Assembly: GCA_047833645.1 (NCBI GenBank)
Contig: CP181259.1
Coordinates: forward strand, 806,001-870,000
Direction: 5' to 3'
Source of the DNA: Pseudolactococcus sp041800635
Lineage (GTDB): Bacteria; Bacillota; Bacilli; Lactobacillales; Streptococcaceae
Length of the DNA stretch: 64,000 nt
Made by a program: the position numbers and the translations under genes. Of this stretch, positions 51,886 through 60,538 are shown one piece after another. Position 1 is the stretch's first letter, and the number at the start of each line of letters is the position of its first letter. Below the pieces are notes generated by a model. It saw nothing but the letters and a program-made list of their open reading frames with translations. It was not told the DNA's origin and did not search any database.

Positions 51886-53470
51886 GACCGCCTCTCAAAA
51901 AAAGACGCATCGATTCAATCAAGGCTTGATTCTCTTCACTTTCTGAAAAATCGTTAATCAAAGATAAGAGCGTTTGATCTTGTTGAACTAATTCTTCATT
52001 GACCTTAAGGAGATTGGTATTTACTGCAACCAAATCAACCGGTTCTTCTTCCTCAAAGGTATCGACATAACGAGGGATATTTAAGTTAAAGTCATTTTCT
52101 TGGATCTCATCAAAACTTGCAACATGAGCATATCTTTCAATATCTTCTCGCTTTTTGTAGGTAGAAACAATTTTATCAATATGTTCATCCAACAGGACAT
52201 TTTGATTTTTTTGTTTTTCAAAATCTTGAGAAGCATCGATAAACAAGACATCACGCCGAGAACGGTTTTTCTTCAAAATAATAACCGTTGTCGGAATACT
52301 CGTTCCAAAAAAGATATTGGCCGGCAAGCCAATGACCGCATCAATGGCTCCCATTTCTAAAAGGGCTTGACGGATGGTTCCTTCTGCGGCTCCTCTAAAG
52401 AGAACGCCATGCGGCAGGACAATCCCCATTGTTCCCGATTCTTTCAAATGGTAAAAACCGTGAAGGAGAAAGGCAAAGTCCGCTTTAGATTTAGGCGCTA
52501 ATTTTCCAAAACGCTCAAAACGAGGGTCAGAGAGAAACTTATCTGCCGCTGACCATTTCGCAGAGTAAGGAGGGTTCATGACCACAGAATCAAACTGATA
52601 AGGCTCTTCTGACGGCCAATCAGCGTCTAAAGTGTCCCCGTTATTCAGGTTCATGCGTTCTTTATCCACCCCATGAAGAATTAAGTTCATACGTGCCAAG
52701 TTAAAGGTCGTCGTATTTAGCTCTTGGCCATGATAATGGACTTGATTTGGATTGATGAGATAGCGACGGATATTAAGCATCAAAGAACCTGATCCCATCG
52801 CAGGATCGTAAATATGAAAAGGCGCTCGAGATTCTTGTCCGATCGACGTAATTTCTGACATGATGCGTGAAACAGCTTGAGGGGTATAAAACTCTCCTGC
52901 TTTTTTACCTGCACCTGCCGCAAACATCCCGATTAAATACTCATAAGCGTCCCCAATCACATCGCCATTGTGTTCAAATAAATCAATCTCATCTAAGACA
53001 CGTAAAACTTCAGTAATCGTCACATTACGTTGTTGTGCATTTGAGCCTAATTTTGTGGAGTTTAAATCAATATCCGCAAACAATCCACTAAATTCTTCTC
53101 CTTGACGTTCCAACTCATTAAAACCTGCTTGTAAGTCGGTCAAGTTAAATTCATAGTTATCAGCTTTGATGCGGTAGTGATAAAACAATTGATCGGGTTG
53201 GATAAAGTAACCTTGTTTGGGTTGGATATTTTCGATTAAATCGTCTTTGTCTTCTTCGTACCACTCCATGAATCCTGCATACTGAGTGGAACGTTCTGGG
53301 AAGGTATCTGTTTTTCCATTTTCTTGTTCATAAACTTCTCTAAGCTGCGCATCAGACAAGTACTTATAGAAAATTAATCCCAGTAAGTAGTTTTTGTACT
53401 CACTTGCATCCATCTTCCCACGTAAGATATCCGCAGAAGCCCATAGTTGTTGATTTAAACCTGTCGCCAT
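51875..53470 (-). CDS. hsdM: Type I restriction system methyltransferase subunit
   Basis: I take ATG 53468-53470 (GGAAGGAAG site), giving 531 residues. An N-terminal HsdM helical domain (1-150) precedes the N6-adenine methyltransferase domain with the SAM motif YDPAMGSGSLMLNI (about 225) and catalytic NPPYS (about 297). It methylates adenines in the HsdS-defined site. The start overlaps the hsdR stop (TAATG). Confidence 0.95.
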   Translation of the reverse strand: MATGLNQQLWASADILRGKMDASEYKNYLLGLIFYKYLSDAQLREVYEQENGKTDTFPERSTQYAGFMEWYEEDKDDLIENIQPKQGYFIQPDQLFYHYRIKADNYEFNLTDLQAGFNELERQGEEFSGLFADIDLNSTKLGSNAQQRNVTITEVLRVLDEIDLFEHNGDVIGDAYEYLIGMFAAGAGKKAGEFYTPQAVSRIMSEITSIGQESRAPFHIYDPAMGSGSLMLNIRRYLINPNQVHYHGQELNTTTFNLARMNLILHGVDKERMNLNNGDTLDADWPSEEPYQFDSVVMNPPYSAKWSAADKFLSDPRFERFGKLAPKSKADFAFLLHGFYHLKESGTMGIVLPHGVLFRGAAEGTIRQALLEMGAIDAVIGLPANIFFGTSIPTTVIILKKNRSRRDVLFIDASQDFEKQKNQNVLLDEHIDKIVSTYKKREDIERYAHVASFDEIQENDFNLNIPRYVDTFEEEEPVDLVAVNTNLLKVNEELVQQDQTLLSLINDFSESEENQALIESMRLFLRGGHDE

Positions 53471-56400
53471 TATAATTCTTCCTTCCATTTTTGAAGATGT
53501 TCAAAATTTTGTTGTAGTCGTTCTTCTAAAACTTTTGTTCTTCTTCTGTATTTTTCACCCGTTTTGGCTTCGAACTCTTCTTTACTGAGGGTCATCGAAT
53601 CCAGTAAATGGGTTAAATAAGGGATTGTTTTCTTATCGCCTTGATACTCATTCATTGCAGACTGTAAAAAGTCGAAGGATAATCCAAATTCTTCAGCTTC
53701 TTTTTGAAGTTGTCTTTGAATTTCATTTTGAATCGATGTCTCTTTTAATTGAGCTACATCAATCTCTTCAGTCGTATTGACGAGTTGATCTTTCAAGGTG
53801 TGATACATCTTTTGGATTTGAGGATCCTTTTGTTGGATTTCTTTTTCAAATTTTTCAACGGCGCCTGCTTCGTTTAATTGGATCGCTTTCAAAAGTTGAT
53901 TAATATAAAAACTATCCACGACGTCTTTATGTGTCGCATTGAGCTGCGAAGAAAAAGCAATCTCTTGTAAAAGCTTCTCGAAGTCTTCCTCAGAATGCCC
54001 CTCATCCTCGAGCATTTCTTTAATCTTTGTTTTAATATTTTCCGTTTTTCCTTGATATTGTGGCAACTGCTCCACTACTTCTGAAAATGCTTCAAAGTCC
54101 TCTTCGTATTGATCATAGCTTCGGAGCGCTTTATAACTCTTTTCTAGCTTTTGATAAGCACTTACTTGCGCAATCATCGTTTTAAGATCATTGGGATTAT
54201 CCGATAGCTCGGCTTCGCTTTGTTTATAAAGTGTTGAACATTCGATAAATTCTTTTTTGACTTCTTCATATTCTTTTGGAATCAGTTGATCAAAGTTCTG
54301 ATTTTCATTTGAGAATAGACGAAACGTGTTTTGCACATTTTCTTTCATGGTGAAGGGTTTTCTAAAAGAGACAATCAAACCAGAATCTTTTCCTGTATAA
54401 ATACGGTTGGTTCTTGAGAACGCCTGAAGGAGCTTTTGATAGTTCATTTCTCGATCAATATATAAGGTTTGAATCGTTGGAGAATCAAAGCCTGTCAATA
54501 AACGATCGACAACAATGACAAAATCTAGCCACTGACCATCCGATTGATATTGCTTTTCCTTACGGGCCAACCGTTTATTAATATTTTGATTGTAGAGTTT
54601 CTCATCTTGATAAGGAGAAGCATCAAACTGTTTCGCATACTCTTTCATGATCTCTACTAATTCATCGTCTTGTTCATTTTTTTCTAATTGATCCGGATTG
54701 GTTGAGAAGGTAATAGCTACTCTTGGGAAATCTTTATCAATCAGTTGATGACGTTCATCAAATTGTCGCCCATTCAAGAGTGTCCCATTATCTTTCATTT
54801 CCTTTAAAATCCGGTAAATATGTTTGGCTTGGGCAATCGAGTGAGTGGTAAGAATGGCTGACATCGTAGGAAAACCATTCTGTACCTTGAACTTTTTGAC
54901 CACACTTCTCCGATTAAAGATTTTTTGTAACATGGTACGAATATGTTCATCTGTTTCATAAAGTTCCGTAGGCAATAATTTTTCTTGTTGGAGGGCATCG
55001 TCTGGCAACTTTCCTTTATTGAGTTGGGTGACAATCACCTCTTGATCCTCTTCTGAAATCAGTGAATGATACTCGACTTGAAAGCCTAACACAGCCCCAT
55101 CATCCATGGCATTTTTGGTTGTATAGGAGTGAAGGAGTGGCCCGTATTGCTGGCTCGTCGTTCTGGCAAAGGTTCCATTTTCTTGCTTTTTATTTTCTTC
55201 AAAAATAGGCGTCCCCGTTAATCCAAACCAGGTTGAATTGGGTAATATTTTCTTAATTCGCTTCATTTCCTCATCACTAACCGCACGATGAGCCTCATCA
55301 ACAATAAAAACAAGATGTTCTTGCCGTAGCTTCTCAAATTGATTCGAGCCTTTTTCTTCACTCTCTTGTTGGGCGCTTCGCATAGCCGCAGAGAGTTTTT
55401 GAATCGTGGTCACTAAAATCGTATTATTATTTTTTGATGATAGGAGGTTTCGAGCCAACTGTTTTTGATTTTTGATCCCAACAATCAAAGTATTGGCTAC
55501 CGAATTTCCGGTCGTTTGTCCGGTATGATATTCCGAGGCAAACTTAGTAAACTCATCCTGCGTTTGAGCATCTAAGTCCGTTCTATCAACAACCATGACC
55601 GTACGATCGACACCGATCGCATTTTGTGCTAATAATTTCGTTGCGACAAAACTGGTAATGGTCTTTCCTGAACCTGTCGCATGCCAAATGAATCCTCCTT
55701 CATGCTGTGCCGCTTTTTGACGAATCTTACGAATAGCATGAATTTGGTAAGGTCTTAAAGCCATGAGGAATTTTTGATTTTTTTGATCATCGACGAGAAT
55801 GGTATATTGGCTAATCAATTCATGGGCATCGGGTATCCGCAAAACTGTACGAGTAAAATCAAACAAATCAGGAACCGTTTGATTGTCTTCAGTCCGCCAA
55901 TTAAATAAAAACTTCTTCATCTGAGCATAGGCTTCAGCGGTATCTTCACTAGGTCTTGCAAAGTATCGGGTATCGACTTTATTTGAAATCACCATGATTT
56001 GAGTAGTTGCGTAAATCCCTTTAAAAAATCCATCTTCTGCATAACGCTGAATTTGATAATAAGCTTGCATGAAACCGTCTTTAGCGGACTCTTTTTTGAG
56101 CTCAATATGAATGATTGGGAGCCCATTAATCAGCAAGCTCACATCTCCACGATCTACTCTAGAGGCATCTGGGACCACTTGGTGAACTACCTCATAAGAA
56201 GAAGTTCCTCCTGAGATATCCTTATTTCTAAAGGCTTCTAAAGTCACTTTTTTCCCATCTTCTCGCTCTAATAAAACTTGAGCCACCCCGTTTTCTCCTC
56301 TAAGCCATTGAGAAGCTAAAAAAGGCGTTCCGGTCAAACGTGAAAACTCGACTTTGACTTGCTTAAATTCTTTGTCCGTTAATAGTTGCTCTTCCAATAC

Positions 56401-56547
56401 TGCTAAATTTATTCGGTTCAAATGGCCTCTAAAGTTTTGCCAAAGTGCTTCTTCCGACTTCAAGTCCGGACGATAAGTCCACTGATTTTCTTTCTCACTT
56501 AAGATCTGTATGAACTGGTTTTCAATCATTTGTTCCGAATGACTCAT
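53470..56547 (-). CDS. hsdR: Type I restriction system endonuclease/translocase subunit
   Basis: The 1025-residue protein has an N-terminal nuclease region with IHIELKKESAKDG (PD-x-E-x-K type, about 150-165), an SF2 motor with ATGSGKT (about 288), VDEAHRA (about 413) and LTGTPIF, and a helical C terminus that binds HsdM. The gene order R-M-S in one operon is the layout found on several lactococcal plasmids. All three subunits appear intact. Confidence 0.95.
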   Translation of the reverse strand: MSHSEQMIENQFIQILSEKENQWTYRPDLKSEEALWQNFRGHLNRINLAVLEEQLLTDKEFKQVKVEFSRLTGTPFLASQWLRGENGVAQVLLEREDGKKVTLEAFRNKDISGGTSSYEVVHQVVPDASRVDRGDVSLLINGLPIIHIELKKESAKDGFMQAYYQIQRYAEDGFFKGIYATTQIMVISNKVDTRYFARPSEDTAEAYAQMKKFLFNWRTEDNQTVPDLFDFTRTVLRIPDAHELISQYTILVDDQKNQKFLMALRPYQIHAIRKIRQKAAQHEGGFIWHATGSGKTITSFVATKLLAQNAIGVDRTVMVVDRTDLDAQTQDEFTKFASEYHTGQTTGNSVANTLIVGIKNQKQLARNLLSSKNNNTILVTTIQKLSAAMRSAQQESEEKGSNQFEKLRQEHLVFIVDEAHRAVSDEEMKRIKKILPNSTWFGLTGTPIFEENKKQENGTFARTTSQQYGPLLHSYTTKNAMDDGAVLGFQVEYHSLISEEDQEVIVTQLNKGKLPDDALQQEKLLPTELYETDEHIRTMLQKIFNRRSVVKKFKVQNGFPTMSAILTTHSIAQAKHIYRILKEMKDNGTLLNGRQFDERHQLIDKDFPRVAITFSTNPDQLEKNEQDDELVEIMKEYAKQFDASPYQDEKLYNQNINKRLARKEKQYQSDGQWLDFVIVVDRLLTGFDSPTIQTLYIDREMNYQKLLQAFSRTNRIYTGKDSGLIVSFRKPFTMKENVQNTFRLFSNENQNFDQLIPKEYEEVKKEFIECSTLYKQSEAELSDNPNDLKTMIAQVSAYQKLEKSYKALRSYDQYEEDFEAFSEVVEQLPQYQGKTENIKTKIKEMLEDEGHSEEDFEKLLQEIAFSSQLNATHKDVVDSFYINQLLKAIQLNEAGAVEKFEKEIQQKDPQIQKMYHTLKDQLVNTTEEIDVAQLKETSIQNEIQRQLQKEAEEFGLSFDFLQSAMNEYQGDKKTIPYLTHLLDSMTLSKEEFEAKTGEKYRRRTKVLEERLQQNFEHLQKWKEEL

Positions 56548-56557
56548 TTGATTCCCC

Positions 56558-56932
56558 TCATTTCCATAGTTGCCACCATTTTTTAGATTCTGTTTTTACC
56601 GGGTCTTTTTCTTTTGCCTTGTTTCGTTCTTCTTCTGATAACTTCAATTGAGCTTTCTGTCGTTCAATTTCTTCCTGCGCCTCACCCCTTATCGACGAGC
56701 CATCTTTCATATCCTCCTGAGGCATTTTAAGAGCTTTCAATTCATTGATTTCTGATTTATACTCTTCTAGTACTTTTTTATCCTGTAAGGCTTGACGTTG
56801 TTGTTGGTCTAAAAGATTTTGCATATTACTTAATTGTTTAAATTGTTCATCTTTAGTGTTTTGTAAATCTTTTATCTGCTCTTTTTGATACTCAATTATA
56901 TCTAGTATACCCGAATTGCTAGTTGATTTCAT
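56558..56932 (-). pseudogene. DUF536 plasmid-replication-associated protein, C-terminal part
   Basis: The 124-residue frame is a coiled coil (YKSEINELKALKMPQED, ERQKAQLKLSEEERNKAKE) ending in the KKWWQLWK motif of DUF536 proteins, encoded next to repB in lactococcal and other plasmids. The usual N-terminal HTH is missing, and an IS982 fragment lies just upstream. This is a plasmid trace beside the restriction operon. It might still be expressed as a short protein. Confidence 0.65.
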
Positions 56933-57000
56933 TGAAAAATATATAAGTCGTGCTATCCTAATCTTAAACCGCTAAGCATTAGAAAGCGCACGACCTATAT

Positions 57001-57477
57001 GACTTATAATAGCACACTTACAAAAGTTTTTGTTTATTTACTGACAAGCATTGAAGCGATTTATCAAACAAGCGTTCCACTCGAAATACAAAATCGGAAG
57101 AACGTCCATCTTGCAACATCTGACTGTTTAGTGATTACTTGTTACCTGTGGGGAGTGCTTCATTTTAGTGAAACACTTAAAGTAAAGCACCAATTGGCTC
57201 AAAGTCTATTCCCTAATTTTCTAGAATATTCTCGCTTTGTTCGTCGTTGTAATGCACTCTTACCGAGTATTCAACTCATTCGCCAAGCTCTCGTCTTTAA
57301 AGAAGTTGAAGGGATTGATGTGTCTATTATTGACAGCTTTCCCATTCCTTTGTATCAGCCGATTCTTAATTTTAGAAGCAAAGTTTTGGGCGACTATGCA
57401 AATATTGGCTACAATGCTACCAAAGGTCAGTACTTTTATGGCTGTAAATGTCATGCTTTAGTCAGTGAATCAGGCTA
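57001..57477 (+). pseudogene. IS982-family transposase, 5' fragment
   Basis: The first 159 codons encode an IS982-type transposase (SIEAIYQTSVPLEIQNRKNV; SLFPNFLEYSRFVRRCN) up to the first catalytic Asp in SIIDSFPIPL and the GYNATKGQYFYGCKCHAL segment. The frame is broken at 57477 by the IS5 right-end fragment. The remaining ~45% is missing. Confidence 0.85.
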
Positions 57478-57813
57478 AAATGTTTAATAAAATCATTTCG
57501 AAAATACGTGTCCGTATTGAACATGTATTTGGCTTTGTTGAAAATTCAATGCATGGTTCTAGTTTACGTTCTATTGGATTCGATCGAGCTGTTTTAAATA
57601 CTGACCTTACAAATCTGACTTATAACTTATTGAGGTACGAACAAGTTAAACGTTTAAATCTCAAAACATGGCGGTAATCTGTCTAAAATAAGAATAAACA
57701 GTCAAGTGGCGTCTGTAACATAAAGAAAAACACAGTAGACTATGCTTAGTTTTCTGTGTTTTTTTCTAATTTCATTTAGAGGTGAATTAATTGGTAGTTA
57801 TTAGAGGTGCCCT
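57476..57813 (+). repeat. IS5-family right end (copy 2 of a ~337-bp direct repeat)
   Basis: From 57476 the sequence is nearly identical to 46849-47185, differing by an indel in the T-run near 57765 and few bases. It encodes only the last 66 residues of the IS5 transposase and ends with the inverted repeat TTAGAGGTGCCCT. Together with copy 1 it brackets 10.6 kb. Confidence 0.9.
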
Positions 57814-57823
57814 TAAGTCTTCA

Positions 57824-58039
57824 CTACTCAAAATAGAATAATTTTTCAAATTCTATATCCAACGCTATACAAAGTAATAATGCTAATTTAGCAGATGGAA
57901 CGTACTCATAGGTTTCTATATTGCTAATTGTCTGTCTCGAAACACCAACAATTTTAGCCAAATTACTCTGGTTTATTTGTTTTTCAGCACGAGCCACTTT
58001 TAACCTATTCTTTAACTCAAGTTTTCCTTTATCCCTCAT
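57824..58039 (-). CDS. Small XRE-family regulator
   Basis: The 71-residue protein is a single HTH (INQSNLAKIVGVSRQTISNIE, residues 22-42). It overlaps the membrane-protein gene upstream (ATGA). HTH/membrane-protein pairs of this type occur widely in Firmicutes, with the regulator probably controlling the pair through the repeats at 58388-58441. Confidence 0.8.
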   Translation of the reverse strand: MRDKGKLELKNRLKVARAEKQINQSNLAKIVGVSRQTISNIETYEYVPSAKLALLLCIALDIEFEKLFYFE

Positions 58040-58347
58040 TTAAAAATTCCACTCATTAAATTCCAGCCCATCACAGAAACAGCAACTAATAATACTACAA
58101 TTACTATGATGTTAGTCATCGACCTCTTCTTTTTGAACAGATATATTTCATGTCCCAAAGCCAAAAGTAATAACATAAAAAACAAATCGTCTATAGATTC
58201 ATTTTTTAGCAACCTAATTGTGAAAATAAACAGCCAAGCAACTAACAACATAATATAGTGTACTATTGACATATTTCTCCACTCCGATAGTTTACCCTCA
58301 TCTTGACTTTCTTGTTGTGCCATTTGTAAAATCTTCTTATTATTCAT
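58036..58347 (-). CDS. Small membrane protein paired with XRE regulator
   Basis: The 103-residue protein has three hydrophobic segments (about 28-45, 52-70, 78-98) after a soluble, acidic N terminus. A GAGAGGAAGAG site precedes the ATG. First gene of a two-gene operon with the HTH protein. Role unknown. Confidence 0.7.
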   Translation of the reverse strand: MNNKKILQMAQQESQDEGKLSEWRNMSIVHYIMLLVAWLFIFTIRLLKNESIDDLFFMLLLLALGHEIYLFKKKRSMTNIIVIVVLLVAVSVMGWNLMSGIFK

Positions 58348-58372
58348 TTCTTCTCTTCCTCTCTATGAATAA

Positions 58373-58441
58373 AGTATAACACTTTACAAGTAAACTTGTC
58401 AACTATATAAGTAAACTTGTTAAAGATATAAGTAAACTTGT
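58373..58441 (-). promoter_or_regulatory. Promoter with three 21-bp-periodic operator repeats
   Basis: TTGACA (58397-58402) and TATACT (58373-58378), 18 nt apart on the minus strand. The 12-mer AAGTAAACTTGT occurs at 58388, 58409 and 58430 on the plus strand, exactly 21 bp apart; the first is part of the palindrome ACAAGT-AA-ACTTGT. The -35 box lies in the first repeat, so binding would block the promoter. Confidence 0.85.
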
Positions 58442-58483
58442 CAAAAATAAAGTATGAAAAGTCCGTAAAAAATTAAGAAGCTC

Positions 58484-58585
58484 TCAATCATATAATTCAC
58501 GCAAACGATCAATGAGAATGTCCAGTTCCTCATTTGATAGCTCACACGCTTCATGTACTATTTTTGAAATTAAATTGGTATTCAT
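58484..58585 (-). CDS. 33-residue protein downstream of the ardA fragment
   Basis: The ATG (58583-58585) has an AGGAGAG site. The product is acidic and helical (ACELSNEELDILIDRL). It lies 12 nt after the end of the broken ardA on the same strand and so was probably coupled to it. Function unknown. Confidence 0.5.
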   Translation of the reverse strand: MNTNLISKIVHEACELSNEELDILIDRLRELYD

Positions 58586-58597
58586 AATCTCTCCTAA

Positions 58598-58813
58598 TTA
58601 AAAAAGACCTAAGTCTTTTACATACATATCAACTTGTGATTTGTAATCTGTTTCAGAATAAGTCTCAAAATTTCCGTAACCATTGAAGCCGATATAATCA
58701 TCATTCCAACTTTTGATATTACCAAAAAACACGGCTTGTGCGACATCATAAACTGACATGCCTGTTTCTTCAAAAAATCCTTCTGTAAATTCGTAAACCT
58801 CTAAATCAATTTC
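58598..58813 (-). pseudogene. Second ardA, 3' fragment
   Basis: The frame matches the C-terminal ~70 residues of ArdA at 34039-34536 with scattered base differences, ending MYVKDLGLF instead of MYVKDLDLF. The 5' part is replaced by the left end of an IS5-family element at 58814. It is evidence of a second, related ICE or plasmid. Confidence 0.9.
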
Positions 58814-59410
58814 AGGGCACCTCTAAAAACGTATGAAAAGAGGTATAATAGATTAAAAATAAGCTAACGAGGTATTGAAGATGAATTTATTTGGAGATAG
58901 CGACTATCTTGAAAAATTAAGTTTAAAAGGAGACCCTCTTGAGCGGCTAGAAAAAGTGGTTGATTTCGAGTGTTTTCGCCCAACTCTTAACCGGATTTTT
59001 AAGTATGATTTAAAAAACAAATCTCATGGTGGTAGACCGCCCTATGACCTTGTTTTAATGTTGAAAATTCTAATTTTACAACGCTTATACAATCTATCTG
59101 ATGATGCAATGGAATATCAAATGATTGACCGGATTTCGTTTAGAAGATTCCTTAAGATTGATGACAAGGTACCAGACGCAAAGACTATCTGGAACTTTAG
59201 AAATCAGCTATCAAAATCTAATAGAGGGAACTGGCTTTTTTCTGCCTTTCAAGAAAAACTTGAATCACAAGGGATGATCGCTCATAAAGGGCAGATTGTT
59301 GATGCAACCTTCATAGAGGCGCCTAAACAACGTAATCCAAAAGACGAAAATGAATTGATTAAAGCAAATAGGGTACCAGTGAATTGAACGAAGAACAAAA
59401 GAGCACAGAT
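58814..59410 (+). pseudogene. IS5-family element, left end and 5' half of transposase
   Basis: The inverted repeat AGGGCACCTCTAA (58814-58826) begins the element. The frame from 58875 encodes the DUF772-type N-terminal domain (HGGRPPYDLVLMLKILILQR) and the first catalytic Asp (GQIVDATFIEAP). It ends at 59387 in a TGA where related transposases have a Trp codon, and similarity is lost by about 59,410. The matching right halves lie at 46625 and 57476. Confidence 0.85.
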
Positions 59411-59426
59411 GAACACAAAACGATAC

Positions 59427-59490
59427 TTGACTTTCTAAATTTATATAGTTATACTGTATACATAGAAACTATATACAGTGTAACTATATA
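59427..59490 (+). promoter_or_regulatory. Promoter and 19-bp inverted-repeat operator of the padR operon
   Basis: TTGACT (59427-59432), 17 nt, TATACT (59450-59455). The -10 box lies in a near-perfect 19-bp inverted repeat (arms 59442-59460 and 59472-59490, one mismatch) containing ATAC...GTAT-like ends typical for PadR sites. Autoregulation is likely. Confidence 0.85.
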
Positions 59491-59511
59491 ACAAAAAAAG
59501 GAGGAACATAT

Positions 59512-59823
59512 ATGAGTAGAAATCCTCATTTACCTTTAACCGAAACAACTTTTTACATTCTATTAGTTTTAACCACTCCTGCACATGGATATGCCATTAT
59601 TCAAGAAATAGAAAAGTTGAGTAATGGATTTGTAAAGGTAGCAGCTGGAACCATGTATGGAGCGATTGAAAATTTACTTAAGCTTAATTGGATAGAAGAA
59701 ATTCCAAATAGGGAAAAAAGAAGAAGAGTTTACAAAATTACCGATATAGGAGAAGAAGTTTTAACACTAGAAATAGAACGTTTAAGAAGTCTGACTAAAC
59801 TATCTTCTGAATTTGGATATTAG
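59512..59823 (+). CDS. PadR-family transcriptional regulator
   Basis: The 103-residue protein is a short (subfamily 2) PadR: a winged helix with TETTFYILLVLTTPAHGYAI, GTMYGAIENLLKLNWIEE and a short C-terminal helix. AAAGGAGG precedes the ATG. It lies in an operon with a DUF2812 membrane protein, a pairing often seen. Confidence 0.9.
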   Translation: MSRNPHLPLTETTFYILLVLTTPAHGYAIIQEIEKLSNGFVKVAAGTMYGAIENLLKLNWIEEIPNREKRRRVYKITDIGEEVLTLEIERLRSLTKLSSEFGY

Positions 59824-59834
59824 GAGGGAAAAAC

Positions 59835-60458
59835 ATGAAGAAATTTAGAATTTTCTTATCTTTAAAAAAAGAAGAAGAATGGATTAATTCTATACAAGAA
59901 GAGGGCTATAAGTTAGTTTCTGTTAATTCTGCAGTCCCTATGTATACTTTTGAAAAATTATCTACTAAAGAAATGTTCATTCCTTATGTACGCCTTGATT
60001 TTAGAGAAAAAAGTATGAAGAAAACAAACTATGAAGATTATGTAACACTATTTTCTGATAGTGGTTGGAAACTAATAAAAGGAAGTCGTTCTGGTGGTGC
60101 TCAGTACTTTCAGCAAAAACGTCCTGACGTATCAAGAGGAATATTTTCTGACAAAGATTCTCAAGAAAGTGCGAAGAGAAGATATGTTAAATATGGTTAT
60201 TCATACGGATTTTTATTTTTATTGTATTTTTATATTTTTAGTAGAAATACATCCTGGACCCAAATTATAAACTTCAAGTCATGGTATCTAACACCAAATA
60301 TCTGGAATTTAAAAGGTGGCAGTTTTTGGTATGCTTTTCTTTTTGAAACTCCCTTTGCTTTATTCCGTGTATTACCGTTATTCTTCTTTTTATTTTTAGG
60401 TATCTATTACCTCATACGTTCACTTATAAATGACGATTCAAAATTTAAAAGAAAATAA
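59835..60458 (+). CDS. DUF2812 membrane protein
   Basis: The 207-residue protein has an N-terminal DUF2812 domain (LKKEEEWINSIQEEGYKLVSV; YEDYVTLFSDSGWKLIKG) and two membrane segments near 125-140 and 170-195. It starts 11 nt after padR with a GGAGGG site. The family is nearly always linked to PadR regulators; its function is not known. Confidence 0.85.
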   Translation: MKKFRIFLSLKKEEEWINSIQEEGYKLVSVNSAVPMYTFEKLSTKEMFIPYVRLDFREKSMKKTNYEDYVTLFSDSGWKLIKGSRSGGAQYFQQKRPDVSRGIFSDKDSQESAKRRYVKYGYSYGFLFLLYFYIFSRNTSWTQIINFKSWYLTPNIWNLKGGSFWYAFLFETPFALFRVLPLFFFLFLGIYYLIRSLINDDSKFKRK

Positions 60459-60516
60459 GAATAAAGAAAGAACCTCTTCTAAATTGTAGTGACCCCCAAA
60501 ATATAGATTTGAAAAG

Positions 60517-60535
60517 GGTTCTGTTGCAAAGTTTT
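60517..60535 (+). repeat. Solitary IS6-type terminal repeat
   Basis: GGTTCTGTTGCAAAGTTTT stands 22 bp before, and identical with, the left end of ISS1 copy A (60539). It is the trace of another IS6 end. The 58-nt gap before it holds GTAGTGACCCCC, possibly another IS end. Confidence 0.8.
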
Positions 60536-60538
60536 AAA

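Noticed and set aside
58388..58441. Short regularly spaced repeats as a CRISPR array
   Set aside because: Units of 12 bp at 21-bp steps leave no spacer-size variable sequence, and no cas gene is present; promoter operators explain them.
60489..60510. GTAGTGACCCCC as an IS3-type terminal repeat
   Set aside because: Only a short resemblance, with no matching second end or transposase nearby; not enough to call.
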